Positions 50,077 through 60,129 of a stretch of 64,000 bases of DNA are shown here, piece after piece (positions within the stretch are counted from its first letter, which is position 1; each line of letters begins with the position of its first letter). The DNA is taken from positions 62,001-126,000 of the forward strand of contig CAWDUO010000010.1 of NCBI GenBank assembly GCA_963805475.1, read 5' to 3'. The DNA comes from VRUE01 sp963805475 (lineage in GTDB: Bacteria > Actinomycetota > Thermoleophilia > Solirubrobacterales > 70-9). The notes beneath the pieces were generated by a model. That model was not told the origin of the DNA and ran no database searches. It saw only the letters and a list, made by a program, of their open reading frames with translations. Both the position numbers and the translations under genes were made by a program.

Positions 50077-50760
50077 TCAGCCTTCGCCCGCGGCGGGACG
50101 CGCCCGCTCGCGCTCCGCGGCCGCCCCCTCGGGGCCGAGAAACGGCAGCGTGATCCAGAACATCAGGTCGGGCAGGCGCTCGGGCAGGCGCGCCGAGGCG
50201 CCGTGCAGGATCTCGCTGTAGAGCAGCTCGTTGACGCCGCCGGCGAGCGAGAGCGCGGTGATGCCCGGCAGCTCGACCGAGGTCTCCGCCCGCCCGGCGT
50301 CGAGGAAGCCGGTGAACTGGCGCAGGGCGGCGTCGCGGCGGGCCAGCGCCTTCGGCCCGGCGGCGAGCACCTCGACGATCGCGAAGCGGCCCTCGTCGGG
50401 GTGCTCCGCGAGGTGCTTCAGCAGCTCGCGGAGCCCGGCGGCGACCCGCTCGGCCCAGGGGGCTCCCGGCTTGGACTCGAAGCCCCGGGCGGTGTCGCCC
50501 AGCAGGTTGCCGAGCAGCACGTCGTAGGCGGCGAGGAAGCAGTCCTCCTTGCTGTCGAAGAGCTCGTAGAAGGTCTTGCGCGAGACGCCGGCGACGCCGA
50601 TCACGTCGACGACGCGGGTCTCCGGGTAGCCGCGCTCGGCGACCACTTCGATCATCGCTTGCAGGATGCGCCGCCGCTGGGACTCCGTCACCGCCTCCCG
50701 CGGCAGCCCGTGACGGCCCCGGGGCAGCCGCTCAACGGCGCTGCGTCTTCCGGAAGCCAC
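50077..50760 (-). CDS. TetR-family transcriptional regulator
   Basis: A 227-residue regulator. The N-terminal helix-turn-helix is recognised by RILQAMIEVVAERGYPETRV and then IGVAGVSRKTFYELFDSKED. The C-terminal ligand-binding half is helical and Leu/Ala-rich. The GTG start at 50760 is 9 nt after the purA stop on the same strand. The Mce island lies downstream, and TetR regulators of lipid uptake often sit near such loci, so regulation of the island is possible but not shown. Confidence 0.88.
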   Translation of the reverse strand: MASGRRSAVERLPRGRHGLPREAVTESQRRRILQAMIEVVAERGYPETRVVDVIGVAGVSRKTFYELFDSKEDCFLAAYDVLLGNLLGDTARGFESKPGAPWAERVAAGLRELLKHLAEHPDEGRFAIVEVLAAGPKALARRDAALRQFTGFLDAGRAETSVELPGITALSLAGGVNELLYSEILHGASARLPERLPDLMFWITLPFLGPEGAAAERERARPAAGEG

Positions 50761-50769
50761 AGGGAAACT

Positions 50770-52140
<1,371 letters not shown>

Positions 52141-52165
52141 ACGGGCGGGGATTGTGACTGGTTGG

Positions 52166-52903
52166 CTAGTAGGGCGCCTTCTCCAGCCGCCGGTCGGCGC
52201 CGAAGATGGCCACCTGCTCGCAGGTCTCGGTCAGGCGTGAGACCGTTCGCCTGCCGATCTGGTCCTCCAGCTTGTCGACCGTGAGATTGGTCGTCAGCAT
52301 GATCGAGCGTTCGTCTTCGTAGCGCTCGTTGACCAAGGAGTAGAGCTGCTCCAGGACCCAGTCGGAGCGTTTCTCCGCGCCGAAATCGTCTATGTGGAGG
52401 AGGTCCACCGCGATCAGGCGGTCGAAGAACTCGGTGTACGAATCCCCGTCGGGCTCCTCATCGTAGGTGCGACGGATGCGGGCCAGCAGCTTGGGCAGCG
52501 AGTAGATGGCGACCGAGTGCCCCCGCGCCAGAGCTTCCTTCGAGACGAGCATCGCGAGGGTTGTCTTGCCCGTTCCGGTGTCTCCGGATAGCCAGAGACC
52601 CCTGCCCTGCCCAAGCTTCGAGTCCAGCTCGGAGAGGAATTCGCGCACCTTCTCGACCGCGGCCCTCGTTTCCGCTTGGCGCGACATGTCGCTTACCGGG
52701 GGGCGGTCGAAGGAGACGCCGCGGTAGCGCGGCGGGATCGCCGAGGCTACGCCGCGGACGCGCCCCCTTTTCAGGCGGTCGGCGCGGCACTCGCAGGGAC
52801 GGGCGACGTCCTCGGGGCCGAGGATCCAGCCGGAGCCGTCGCAGGCGCCGAGCGGGCAGGCGCGCTCGGCGAACGGCTCGCTGCGCGGCCGCGCCGCCGC
52901 CAT
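52166..52903 (-). CDS. DnaC/DnaI-like AAA+ ATPase (possible helicase loader)
   Basis: A 245-residue AAA+ ATPase of the DnaC/IstB/DnaI type. The N-terminus has cysteines C16, C21, C37 and C39 (CPLGAC and CEC), a likely zinc site as in Bacillus DnaI. Walker A is SGDTGTGKTT (about 106-115), Walker B is LLHIDDFGAEK, and an arginine-rich sensor region ends the protein (GRRTVSRLTETCE). ATGA overlap with the dnaB stop strongly suggests a helicase-loading role. The middle of the gene is A/T-richer at third positions. A DciA homologue is also present at 1963, which is unusual. Confidence 0.85.
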   Translation of the reverse strand: MAAARPRSEPFAERACPLGACDGSGWILGPEDVARPCECRADRLKRGRVRGVASAIPPRYRGVSFDRPPVSDMSRQAETRAAVEKVREFLSELDSKLGQGRGLWLSGDTGTGKTTLAMLVSKEALARGHSVAIYSLPKLLARIRRTYDEEPDGDSYTEFFDRLIAVDLLHIDDFGAEKRSDWVLEQLYSLVNERYEDERSIMLTTNLTVDKLEDQIGRRTVSRLTETCEQVAIFGADRRLEKAPY

Positions 52904-54321
52904 CAGAAGTCAGGCCCCGCGGCGGCCGTGTCCTCCAGCGGCGGCCCTTCGCCGGCGGGCTGCTCGACCGGCTGCTCGTGGCCGCTGTAGTCGGCGAATT
53001 TGGGGAAGCGGTCGAGGAAGACCAGCTTCGGGGTGCCGATCGGCCCGTTGCGGTGCTTGGCGACGATCACCTCGGCCAGCCCGTCGGGCTCGTCGTCGGG
53101 ATCGCGGTAGTAGTCCTCGCGGTAGAGGAAGGCGACCACGTCGGCGTCCTGCTCGATCGAGCCCGACTCGCGCAGGTCGGAGAGCATCGGCTTCGGCGGG
53201 TGGCGCTGCTCGGGCGCGCGGGAGAGCTGGGAGATCGCCAGCACCGGCACCTCGAGCTCGCGGGCGAGGATCTTCAGGCCGCGGCTCATCTGGCCGACCT
53301 GCTCGACCCGGTTGGCGCGCGGGTCGTCGGCGCGCATCAGCTGAAGGTAGTCGACGATCACCAGTCCGAGGCCGCCCTGGTCCTGGACCTGTGCGTGCAG
53401 GCGCCGCGCCTTGGCGCGCAGGTCGAGCAGGCCGAGGTCGGAGGAGTCGTCGAACCACAGCGGCGCTTCCTCCAGCTCGTTGCAGGCTCGCACCACCTTG
53501 GGCCAGTCCTTCTGCGCGACCTGCCCCTTGCGCAGCTTGTCGCCGGAGATCCGCGCCCGGCAGGCGATGAAGCGCTGCGCCAGCTCGACCTCCGACATCT
53601 CCAGGGAGAAGAAGGCGACCGGCATCTGCCGCTTCACGGCGACGTTCTCGGCGATGTTGGCGACGATCGCGCTCTTGCCCATCGCCGGGCGGGCGGCGAC
53701 GATGATCAGGTTGCCCGGCTGGAAGCCGCCGGTGATCGCGTCGATGTCGCGGAAGCCGGAGGGGGTGCCGGTCATCTCGGTCTCGCCGGTCGAGAGCTTC
53801 TCGAGCCGGTCGACCTCGTCGTGGAGGATCTCCGAGAGCATGCGGAAGTCGCTCGCCTGCTCTTTGTGGGCGACCTCGAAGAGCAGCTTCTCGGCTCGCT
53901 CGGAGAGCTCGCGCGGCTCGCCCTCGCGCTCGTGCACCCACCCCTGGATCTCCTGGCCGGCGCCGAGCAGCCGCCGCAGCAGCGAGTTCTGCTGGACGAT
54001 CTCGGCGTAGTGCTTGGCGTTGCCGGCGGCCGGCACCTTGGCCGCCAGCTCGGCGACGTAGTTGCGCCCGCCCGCCTCCTCGATCGCGCCCTTCTGCGTC
54101 AGCGCCTCGGCGACGCTGAGCTCGTCGACCGGCTTCGAGGCGGCATAGAGGTCGTGGGCGGCCTGGAAGATCGCCGTGTGCTTCTCCAGGTAGAAGTCCT
54201 CGGGCGCCAGCTTGACCTCGTCGATCACCCGGGTCAGCGCCGGCTCGGCGACCAGCATCGCGCCGAGCACCGATTCCTCGGCCTCGATGTTCTGCGGCGG
54301 GACGTGGGTGGCGGTGGCCAT
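52903..54321 (-). CDS. dnaB: Replicative DNA helicase DnaB
   Basis: A 472-residue hexameric helicase. The N-terminal domain starts PPQNIEAEESVLGAML. The RecA-like domain has Walker A AARPAMGKSAIVANIA, FFSLEMSEVELAQRF, Walker B VIVDYLQLM and QLSRAPEQR; the DLRESGSIEQDADVV motif and the arginine finger region follow. No intein is present. The ATG at 54321 was chosen over an upstream in-frame ATG that adds six unlike residues. It precedes the DnaC-like gene. Confidence 0.97.
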   Translation of the reverse strand: MATATHVPPQNIEAEESVLGAMLVAEPALTRVIDEVKLAPEDFYLEKHTAIFQAAHDLYAASKPVDELSVAEALTQKGAIEEAGGRNYVAELAAKVPAAGNAKHYAEIVQQNSLLRRLLGAGQEIQGWVHEREGEPRELSERAEKLLFEVAHKEQASDFRMLSEILHDEVDRLEKLSTGETEMTGTPSGFRDIDAITGGFQPGNLIIVAARPAMGKSAIVANIAENVAVKRQMPVAFFSLEMSEVELAQRFIACRARISGDKLRKGQVAQKDWPKVVRACNELEEAPLWFDDSSDLGLLDLRAKARRLHAQVQDQGGLGLVIVDYLQLMRADDPRANRVEQVGQMSRGLKILARELEVPVLAISQLSRAPEQRHPPKPMLSDLRESGSIEQDADVVAFLYREDYYRDPDDEPDGLAEVIVAKHRNGPIGTPKLVFLDRFPKFADYSGHEQPVEQPAGEGPPLEDTAAAGPDF

Positions 54322-54368
54322 CCGACTAAGTAACCACACGGACAGGCGTCACGGGAAAGGGAAGCCCG

Positions 54369-54977
54369 CTAGGCCCGGGGAATTTCGCCCGCCGCCTCCT
54401 GCCGCCGCTCGCCGCGGCGCAGGATGCGGCGGGTGAGGATCGCGATGCTGAGGATCGCGGTCGCGCCGAGGCTGAGCTGCACGCTCAGCAGCCCCTCGCG
54501 GGTCCAGTAGACGTCGCGCAGGTCGAGCAGCAGCGCCGCCTCGTCGAAGGTCAGCCCCATGCCGGCGCCCATCGCCACCGCCAGCCGGTCTTCGAGCGCC
54601 TCGTCGTCGCTGAGCAGCGCCGCCGTGCCGGCGCCGAAGGCGAGCACGATGCCGGGCACGAAGTGGTGGATGTGGCGCCCGCCGACGCGCACGTTCTCGA
54701 ACGGCCACCAGCGGTCGCGGATGCCCCAGGTCGAGATCCGCACCAGGGCGAAGGCGCCGAGGAAGCCGGCGAGCAGGTTGAAGAGGACGGTCTCGCTGCG
54801 CGGCGCCGCCTCGTAGCCGCTGACCGCGACGCCGACGGTCTCCAGCGCCGCGGCGGGCGCCGCCTCGACGAGCGGCTCGCGCTCGGCGATCTCGCGCCGG
54901 CGCCGGCGCAGCAGGCGCCCGAACTGGCTGGCGAGGACGACGCCGGCGCCGCCCACCGCGACAGCCGCCAATCCCAC
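54369..54977 (-). CDS. Integral membrane protein, function unknown
   Basis: A 202-residue protein with an N-terminal hydrophobic segment and an acidic/basic linker. Several further hydrophobic segments run from about residue 60 on (LFNLLAGFLGAFALV, HHFVPGIVLAFGAGTAALL, LSLGATAILSIAILT). A conserved-looking loop VGGRHIHHFVPG and GMGLTFDEAALLLDLRDVYW give His and acidic residues near the membrane. The GTG start at 54977 is used. It lies between rplI and dnaB on the same strand. I do not recognise a function. Confidence 0.72.
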   Translation of the reverse strand: MGLAAVAVGGAGVVLASQFGRLLRRRRREIAEREPLVEAAPAAALETVGVAVSGYEAAPRSETVLFNLLAGFLGAFALVRISTWGIRDRWWPFENVRVGGRHIHHFVPGIVLAFGAGTAALLSDDEALEDRLAVAMGAGMGLTFDEAALLLDLRDVYWTREGLLSVQLSLGATAILSIAILTRRILRRGERRQEAAGEIPRA

Positions 54978-55048
54978 GGTCGCCCGCTCCGAGCGGGCCC
55001 AGCCGAACCGCGTCCGCGCCCTGAGGCGGCGGCCCAGGCGTCCGATCC

Positions 55049-55501
55049 TCAGGACTCCTCGGCGACGATCGTCTTCACCGCGGCGAGGCTGCCGTCGGCG
55101 AGCTCGATCTCCACCATGTGGGTGCCGATCTCGCGGATCGGCTGCTCGAGGCGCACTTTGCGTTTGTCGATGCGCAGGTCGCGAGCCTCGCGGATCGCGT
55201 CGACGATCTCCTTGGCGCCGACCGAGCCGAACAGCTTGCCGCCGTCGTCGGCGCGCTGCTGGATCGTCAGCACGGTTTTGGAGAGCAGCGCGGCGGCCTG
55301 CTCTTCGCGCTCCGCGCGCAGGCGTTCGGCCCTTTCCGTGGCCGCCTGGCGCTGCTGGGCCTGCTCGAGCGCGCCCGCCGTGGCCGGGGCGGCGAGCTTG
55401 CGGGGGATCAGGTAGTTGCGCAGGTAGCCGGAGGCGACGTCGATCGGTTCGCCGCGCTGGCCGAGGCTCTCGACGTCCTCGAGCAGAATCGCCTGCGCCA
55501 T
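55049..55501 (-). CDS. rplI: 50S ribosomal protein bL9
   Basis: A 150-residue bL9. The N-terminal domain begins MAQAILLEDVESLGQRGEPI with GYLRNYLIPRKLA, the family signature for rRNA binding. A long helix connects to the C-terminal domain (KLFGSVGAKEIVDAIREA). ATG at 55501, 4 nt after the rpsR stop, in the rpsF–ssb–rpsR–rplI operon. Confidence 0.97.
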   Translation of the reverse strand: MAQAILLEDVESLGQRGEPIDVASGYLRNYLIPRKLAAPATAGALEQAQQRQAATERAERLRAEREEQAAALLSKTVLTIQQRADDGGKLFGSVGAKEIVDAIREARDLRIDKRKVRLEQPIREIGTHMVEIELADGSLAAVKTIVAEES

Positions 55502-55505
55502 CGCT

Positions 55506-55772
55506 CTATCTCTCCCCGACGTAGGGCAGCAGGGCGATCTCGCGCGCTCTTTTCACCGCCACCGAGAGCTGCCGCTGGTGTTTGCGCGAGAGCCCGGTCA
55601 CGCGGCGGCCGCGCGTCTTCCCCTTGTCGGAGAGGAAGCGCCGCAGCAGGTTGAGGTCCTTGTAGTCGACCACCGCGGAGTTGATCCGCGTGTATTTGCG
55701 CGGCCGCACCCGGTCCGCGCCACGGCGTCCGCGGCGCGGCGAAGCGGTAGAGCTGTCTCGGTCTCTGGGCAC
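55506..55772 (-). CDS. rpsR: 30S ribosomal protein bS18
   Basis: An 88-residue bS18. Conserved segments are VDYKDLNLLRRFLSDKGK and RRVTGLSRKHQRQLSVAVKR followed by REIALLPYV. It pairs with bS6 on the small-subunit platform. The family's cysteines are replaced (no zinc-type Cys), which is common. It is in the usual order after ssb. Confidence 0.96.
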   Translation of the reverse strand: MPRDRDSSTASPRRGRRGADRVRPRKYTRINSAVVDYKDLNLLRRFLSDKGKTRGRRVTGLSRKHQRQLSVAVKRAREIALLPYVGER

Positions 55773-55791
55773 AGGCGGCCCAGGATGCTAG

Positions 55792-56280
55792 CTAAAAGGG
55801 AATGTCGTCGTCTCCGCCACCGCCACCGCCACTGGCCGCGGCGCCCGCCGGGGCGGCGTCGTAGTCGGAGGTGTCGGCGGGCGTGTCGGTCTGCGGGGTG
55901 AAGCCGTTGCCGTTTCCACCACCGCTGTTGCCGCCGCCGTCGCGCGAGCCGAGGAACTGGACCGAGTTGGCGATGATCTGCACCGACTGCCGCTTGCTGC
56001 CGTCTTTGGCCTCCCACTCGCGCCAGTCGAGCCGCCCTTCGATCGCCACCGGGCGGCCCTTGGACAGGTAGTTGGCGCAGTTCTCGCCCTGCGCGCCCCA
56101 GACGGTGACGTCGAAGTAGTTGGGCTTGTCGACCCATTCGCCGGTCGAGCCGTCCTTGCGCCGGCTGTTGACCGCCACGCGCAGCTCGCAGACGGAGGTG
56201 CCGCTGGGAAGGCTGCGCAGCTCCGGGTCGCGGGTCAGGTTTCCGGTGATGACCACCACGTTGATGTTCGAAGCCGCCAC
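55792..56280 (-). CDS. ssb: Single-stranded DNA-binding protein
   Basis: A 162-residue SSB. The OB fold begins NINVVVITGNLTRDPELRSL and includes WGAQGENCANYLSKGRPVAI. A Gly-rich linker follows, and the acidic C-terminal tip DDDIPF binds partner proteins. I prefer GTG 56280, which has GAGGAG 8 nt upstream; a GTG at 56289 would add three residues. It is co-oriented with rpsF upstream. Confidence 0.96.
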   Translation of the reverse strand: MAASNINVVVITGNLTRDPELRSLPSGTSVCELRVAVNSRRKDGSTGEWVDKPNYFDVTVWGAQGENCANYLSKGRPVAIEGRLDWREWEAKDGSKRQSVQIIANSVQFLGSRDGGGNSGGGNGNGFTPQTDTPADTSDYDAAPAGAAASGGGGGGDDDIPF

Positions 56281-56377
56281 GGCTCTCACTCCTCAGATCG
56301 TTTGTCGAGTCCCCAGTCTAAGAGCGCAGGCGGCGAAACTCTCCCCCCCGAAGCCGGAATCTGCGCGAAAAGGCCGC

Positions 56378-56842
56378 TTACGCTTGCTCGGCGGCGTCGC
56401 CGGGCTCGCCCTCGGGCGGCTCAGGCTCGGCTTGCACAGCCACCGGCTCGGGCTCGGGCTCCTCCGCGGGAGCCTCCGGCTCGGTGGGCCGCTCGCGCGA
56501 GGCGCCGGGGCCCGGGGCGCTGGTCGCCGGCGGGACCATCGTCGGCGTGTCGGCGTCGACCTTGAAGACGCGAAAGCGCAGCACGCCGTCGGCGACCTTG
56601 AGGCTGTGGTCGAGCTGCTCGAGCAGCTCGGTCGGGGCCTCGAAGCGGAACCAGCGGTAGTCGGCCTCGTTGCGCTGCTTGATCTCGTACGCCAGCTTGC
56701 GCAGGCCCCAGGCGTTCTCGTGCTTCATCGTCCCGGCGGCCTCGATCTGCTTCTTCGCCTCGCCGGCGACAGCATCGCGCTCAGCGGCCCCCTGCGCGGG
56801 GTCCAGCATCAAAACCAACTCATATTCGCGTGCTGCGGCCAA
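56378..56842 (-). CDS. rpsF: 30S ribosomal protein bS6 with acidic extension
   Basis: A 154-residue bS6. The core (residues 1-95) starts AREYELVLMLDP and includes NAWGLRKLAYEIKQRNEADY and RFRVFKVDAD. An extra ~55-residue Pro/Glu-rich tail follows (for example EAPAEEPEPEPVAV), longer than typical bS6. It heads the rpsF–ssb–rpsR–rplI operon and is divergent from the proline-rich gene at 56907. A TATAGT at 56854-56859 may be its -10. Confidence 0.94.
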   Translation of the reverse strand: MAAAREYELVLMLDPAQGAAERDAVAGEAKKQIEAAGTMKHENAWGLRKLAYEIKQRNEADYRWFRFEAPTELLEQLDHSLKVADGVLRFRVFKVDADTPTMVPPATSAPGPGASRERPTEPEAPAEEPEPEPVAVQAEPEPPEGEPGDAAEQA

Positions 56843-56853
56843 AACGGCGTCGC

Positions 56854-56859
56854 ACTATA
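56854..56859 (-). promoter_or_regulatory. Possible -10 element of rpsF
   Basis: Read on the minus strand this is TATAGT, 12-17 nt before the rpsF ATG. No good -35 is visible. A small inverted repeat, AGCTTC-G-GAAGCT (56877-56889), lies just upstream in the 64-nt divergent gap. Confidence 0.35.
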
Positions 56860-56906
56860 GCTAGTGAGAGGGGGAGAGCTTCGGAAGCTATGCCCTTAGA
56901 GAGACC

Positions 56907-57350
56907 ATGCGACTCCGCGTCCGCTGGGAGCTGGTGGCCAAAGCCGCCGCCGTGCTGGTTGCCGCCATCGTCGCGCTGCAACTGGTGCCGAGCCTGCTGA
57001 AGCCCTCCCCGCCTCCGCCGATACCGCCGGACGTGGGACTGCCGCGAGTGCAGGTGCAGCCGCCGGGGGTCCCGAAGCGTCGGCCGAAACCGCGTCTCGG
57101 GCGGGAGACGGGGGGTGGGGGTGGACGGCGCCGGGCGGAGTCTTCGGAGGGCAAGGCCCCGTCCCATGCGGCGCAAGGTCCCTCTGCCCGAAGAAGATCG
57201 CAGCCCAAGCCGGGCGCCCCCACCCCCCGGCAGGACCCGCCCGCCGAACCCATCGTCCCTGAACCGGAACCTCCTCCGCCGCCTGAACCCACACCGATCG
57301 AAACGCCGACTCCGCCAGAAGACGGCTCCGCCGAGTTCGCGCCTCACTGA
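56907..57350 (+). CDS. Membrane-anchored proline-rich protein, function unknown
   Basis: A 147-residue protein: basic N-terminus, one membrane segment (AVLVAAIVALQLVPSLL, about residues 14-30), then a low-complexity region rich in Pro, Arg and Glu. The pattern resembles the periplasm-spanning part of TonB-like or cell-wall-spanning proteins, but no C-terminal domain follows. ATG at 56907; the end overlaps the convergent otsA by 7 nt. A function cannot be assigned. Confidence 0.55.
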   Translation: MRLRVRWELVAKAAAVLVAAIVALQLVPSLLKPSPPPPIPPDVGLPRVQVQPPGVPKRRPKPRLGRETGGGGGRRRAESSEGKAPSHAAQGPSARRRSQPKPGAPTPRQDPPAEPIVPEPEPPPPPEPTPIETPTPPEDGSAEFAPH

Positions 57351-58816
57351 GCGCCGGCAGCCGCCTCCCGCAGCTCGTCGATGTCGCGCAGCTGGTCGTC
57401 GACCCAGTCGCCGGGGTTGCGCGAGTAGATGATCTCCTTCAGGTGCTCGGCGCGCACGCGGCGCTCCTCGGGGTCCATCGTCAGCGCCCGGTGGATCGCG
57501 TCGGCCTGCTCCTGGATGTCGAACGGGTTGACCGAGAGCACGCAGTCGGCCAGCTGCTCGTGCGAGCCGGTGTTCTCGGAGAGCATCAGCACGCCGTTGC
57601 GGGTGTTGACCGCGGGCGCCTCCTTGGCGACCAGGTTCATCCCGTCGAAGATCGAGTTGACCATCAGCAGGTCGAAGTGCTTGTAGCGGGCGACCGCCTC
57701 GGGGAAGTTCTCGTAGATCTTCAGGTCGATCGGCATCCAGTCGGTGGTGCCGTGCTTGTGGTTGACGACGGCCACCAGGGCCTCGATCTTCTCCAGGTAC
57801 TCGGCGTACTCGGGCACGTCCTGGCGCGAGGGCTGCAGGTGGGCGATGAAGGTGACCTTCTCGCGGAACTCCGGGTGCTGCTCGAGGAAGACGTCGAACG
57901 CGGTGAAGCCGCGCAGCACGTTCTTCGAGAGGTCGGCGCGGTCGACGCGGATGATCAGGTGCTCGCGGCGGCGCTCCAGCACCTTGCGCTCGTAGCGGGC
58001 GACCTCGGCCGACTCGGCGGCGCGCAGCAGCCGCTTGGAGTCGATCGAGAGCGGGTAGGCGCGCGCCCGCGTCTCGCCGCCGTCGTGGCGCACCAGGCAG
58101 CGCTCGTAGTCGACGTCGGCTTCGAGCAGTTCGTCGCAGCAGCGGATGAAGTTGAGGCAGTAGGAGTGGGTGTGGAAGCCGATGATGTCGTTGGCGAGCA
58201 TGCCGCGGAAGATCGCCTCGCGGATCCGCCCCGGCAGCACCCGCCAGCTGTCGGGCTGCGACCAGGGGATGTGGACGAAGTGGTGCAGGAAGGCGTCGGG
58301 GCGCTCGGCCCGGATCATCCCCGGGGCGGTGTAGAGGTGGTAGTCGTGCAGCATCACCAGCGGCCGCTCGCGCCCCTCGATCTGGCGCAGCACGGCGGCG
58401 GCGATGTCGCGGTTGACCGCCTGGTAGCCGTGGTCCCAGGCGTCGAGCTCCTCCTGGCGGATGTCGGGCGCGTTGGAGAGGTCCCAGAGGTAGTGCTGGA
58501 TGAACCAGAGGATCGGGTTGGCGATCACGTTGTAGAAGGCGTCGTAGGCGGCGGGATCGCTGCCGACCAGCAGCACCCGGTACTCGATCCCGTCGATCTC
58601 CAGGTCGACCGGCCCGCCCCGCTCCTCGGAGACGGCGACGTCCTCGTCGGTCATCGCCGAGGCGATCCAGAGCGCCTCGCGGTGGGAGACCAGGCCCGAG
58701 AGCGCCGTCACCAGGCCGCCGCCGCCGCGCTGCACGGTCCGCTCCCCGTCCTCGCCGCGCTCGAACTGGGCGGGCCCGCGGTTGGAGACGATGATCAATG
58801 CGTCGGATTCGGGCAT
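57344..58816 (-). CDS. otsA: Trehalose-6-phosphate synthase (GT20)
   Basis: A 490-residue GT20 enzyme joining glucose-6-phosphate and a nucleotide-glucose to trehalose-6-phosphate. The signatures are LIIVSNRGPAQFE with the RGGGGLVTALSGL loop and LHDYHLYTAPGMIR. FVHIPWSQPDSWRVLP, RVDRADLSKNVLRGF and LVAKEAPAVNTRNGVLMLSE follow. It lies 31 nt after the TreT-like gene on the same strand, so two routes toward trehalose or a related glucoside share one operon. No phosphatase gene is visible here. Confidence 0.9.
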   Translation of the reverse strand: MPESDALIIVSNRGPAQFERGEDGERTVQRGGGGLVTALSGLVSHREALWIASAMTDEDVAVSEERGGPVDLEIDGIEYRVLLVGSDPAAYDAFYNVIANPILWFIQHYLWDLSNAPDIRQEELDAWDHGYQAVNRDIAAAVLRQIEGRERPLVMLHDYHLYTAPGMIRAERPDAFLHHFVHIPWSQPDSWRVLPGRIREAIFRGMLANDIIGFHTHSYCLNFIRCCDELLEADVDYERCLVRHDGGETRARAYPLSIDSKRLLRAAESAEVARYERKVLERRREHLIIRVDRADLSKNVLRGFTAFDVFLEQHPEFREKVTFIAHLQPSRQDVPEYAEYLEKIEALVAVVNHKHGTTDWMPIDLKIYENFPEAVARYKHFDLLMVNSIFDGMNLVAKEAPAVNTRNGVLMLSENTGSHEQLADCVLSVNPFDIQEQADAIHRALTMDPEERRVRAEHLKEIIYSRNPGDWVDDQLRDIDELREAAAGAQ

Positions 58817-58847
58817 CGCCCCAGAGCCTACCCCCGCTGCTCGCGAC

Positions 58848-60083
58848 CTATTCGAGTTCGCCGATCAGCTCCAGCCAGTCCCTGAGCAGCCGGGGCGAGA
58901 GGAACTCCCGGCGGGCGTGTTCCTTGCCTGCCTTGCCGAGCCGCTTGCCCAGCTCGGGGTCGGCGAGGACCTCGAGGCAGCGCCGCGCGCACTCGCTCGG
59001 CGAGGAGACCAGGTAGCCGCTGACCCCGTTCTCGATCTGCAGCGGGATGCCGCCGACATCGCCGGCCACCGTCGGCCGGCCCTTCCAGAGCGCCTCGGTG
59101 ACGGTCAGGCCGAAGCCCTCGCGGATCGACTTCTGCAGGCAGACGTCGGACTGCGACTGGAAGGCGTTGACCTCGATCGCGCCGACGTTGTTGAGGTTGT
59201 TGAGGATCTTGACGTCCTCGTCGCCGTCGGCGTATTCGACCGTCTGCTGGAAGAAGTCCCAGCCCTCGGGGTCGTCGGTCGCCATCGAGCCGACCAGGGC
59301 GAGCTGCACCTCGGGCATCGCCGCGGTCACCTCGCGGTAGGCGTCGATCACGCCGATCGGGTCCTTCCAGGGGTCGAAGCGCGAGACCTGGGTGATCAGC
59401 GGCCGGTCGACGTCGATGCCGAACTGGTGGCAGACGAAGGCGGCGTCGTCGGGGGAGAAGGCCATGTTCTTCGGCGAGAGCGGGTCGATCGCCGGCGGGA
59501 CGATGCGGATGCCGTTGTGGCCGTCGATGCCGCTCGGCACGTAGGCGGGCATGTGCCAGACGGTCGCGTCGTACTCCTCGATCAGCGGCTGCAGGCGGGC
59601 GATCGGCGCCGGGTTGGGCTCGGAGAGGTCGATGTGGCAGCGCCAGATCCAGTTGCGGCTCTTCTCGCGGGCGCCGCGGCGCAGGCCGATCGGCTGCGGG
59701 TCGTGGACGATGATCGTGTCCCACTCGCCCTGCAGGTTCTCGGCGTTGGTGGCGTTGATCTCGTCGAAGACCGCCCACTGCTCGTCGCTCAGCGTCTCCT
59801 CCGCCCCCTGGAGCGAGTTGTGCAGCAGCTTGGTCGCGTTGAAGAACTCTTCCTTGCCGAAGATCACGTGCCAGTGGGCGTCGACGCCGACGTCGCGCAT
59901 CAGCGGCACGATCGTGTAGAGGATCTCCGAGACGCCGCCGCCGAATGCGGTCGCGCTGACGTGGAGCACCCGCTGTCCCTCGAGCGGCTTGGCCAGCTCG
60001 CGGATCCGCTCGGTCAGCTGCTTGCCGGCGATGTGCGTGTAGTCGGCGAGGGACTTCTGGCCGAGGGCGACTTCCTGGAGCAT
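58848..60083 (-). CDS. treT: Trehalose synthase TreT-like glycosyltransferase (GT4)
   Basis: A 411-residue GT-B enzyme. The N-terminus has LHVSATAFGGGVSEILYTIV, as in trehalose glycosyltransferring synthases that join glucose and a nucleotide-glucose. The centre has PPAIDPLSPKN and ITQVSRFDPWKDPIGVIDAY, and the C-terminal donor site KSIREGFGLTVTEALWKGRP has the E-x7-E pattern of GT4. ATG at 60083. The protein may instead act on another sugar acceptor, but the adjacent otsA supports trehalose. Confidence 0.85.
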   Translation of the reverse strand: MLQEVALGQKSLADYTHIAGKQLTERIRELAKPLEGQRVLHVSATAFGGGVSEILYTIVPLMRDVGVDAHWHVIFGKEEFFNATKLLHNSLQGAEETLSDEQWAVFDEINATNAENLQGEWDTIIVHDPQPIGLRRGAREKSRNWIWRCHIDLSEPNPAPIARLQPLIEEYDATVWHMPAYVPSGIDGHNGIRIVPPAIDPLSPKNMAFSPDDAAFVCHQFGIDVDRPLITQVSRFDPWKDPIGVIDAYREVTAAMPEVQLALVGSMATDDPEGWDFFQQTVEYADGDEDVKILNNLNNVGAIEVNAFQSQSDVCLQKSIREGFGLTVTEALWKGRPTVAGDVGGIPLQIENGVSGYLVSSPSECARRCLEVLADPELGKRLGKAGKEHARREFLSPRLLRDWLELIGELE

Positions 60084-60129
60084 CGGCGTTTTCTACAGAC
60101 AACGGCGGCCGGACGCGTGCCAGGCCCGG

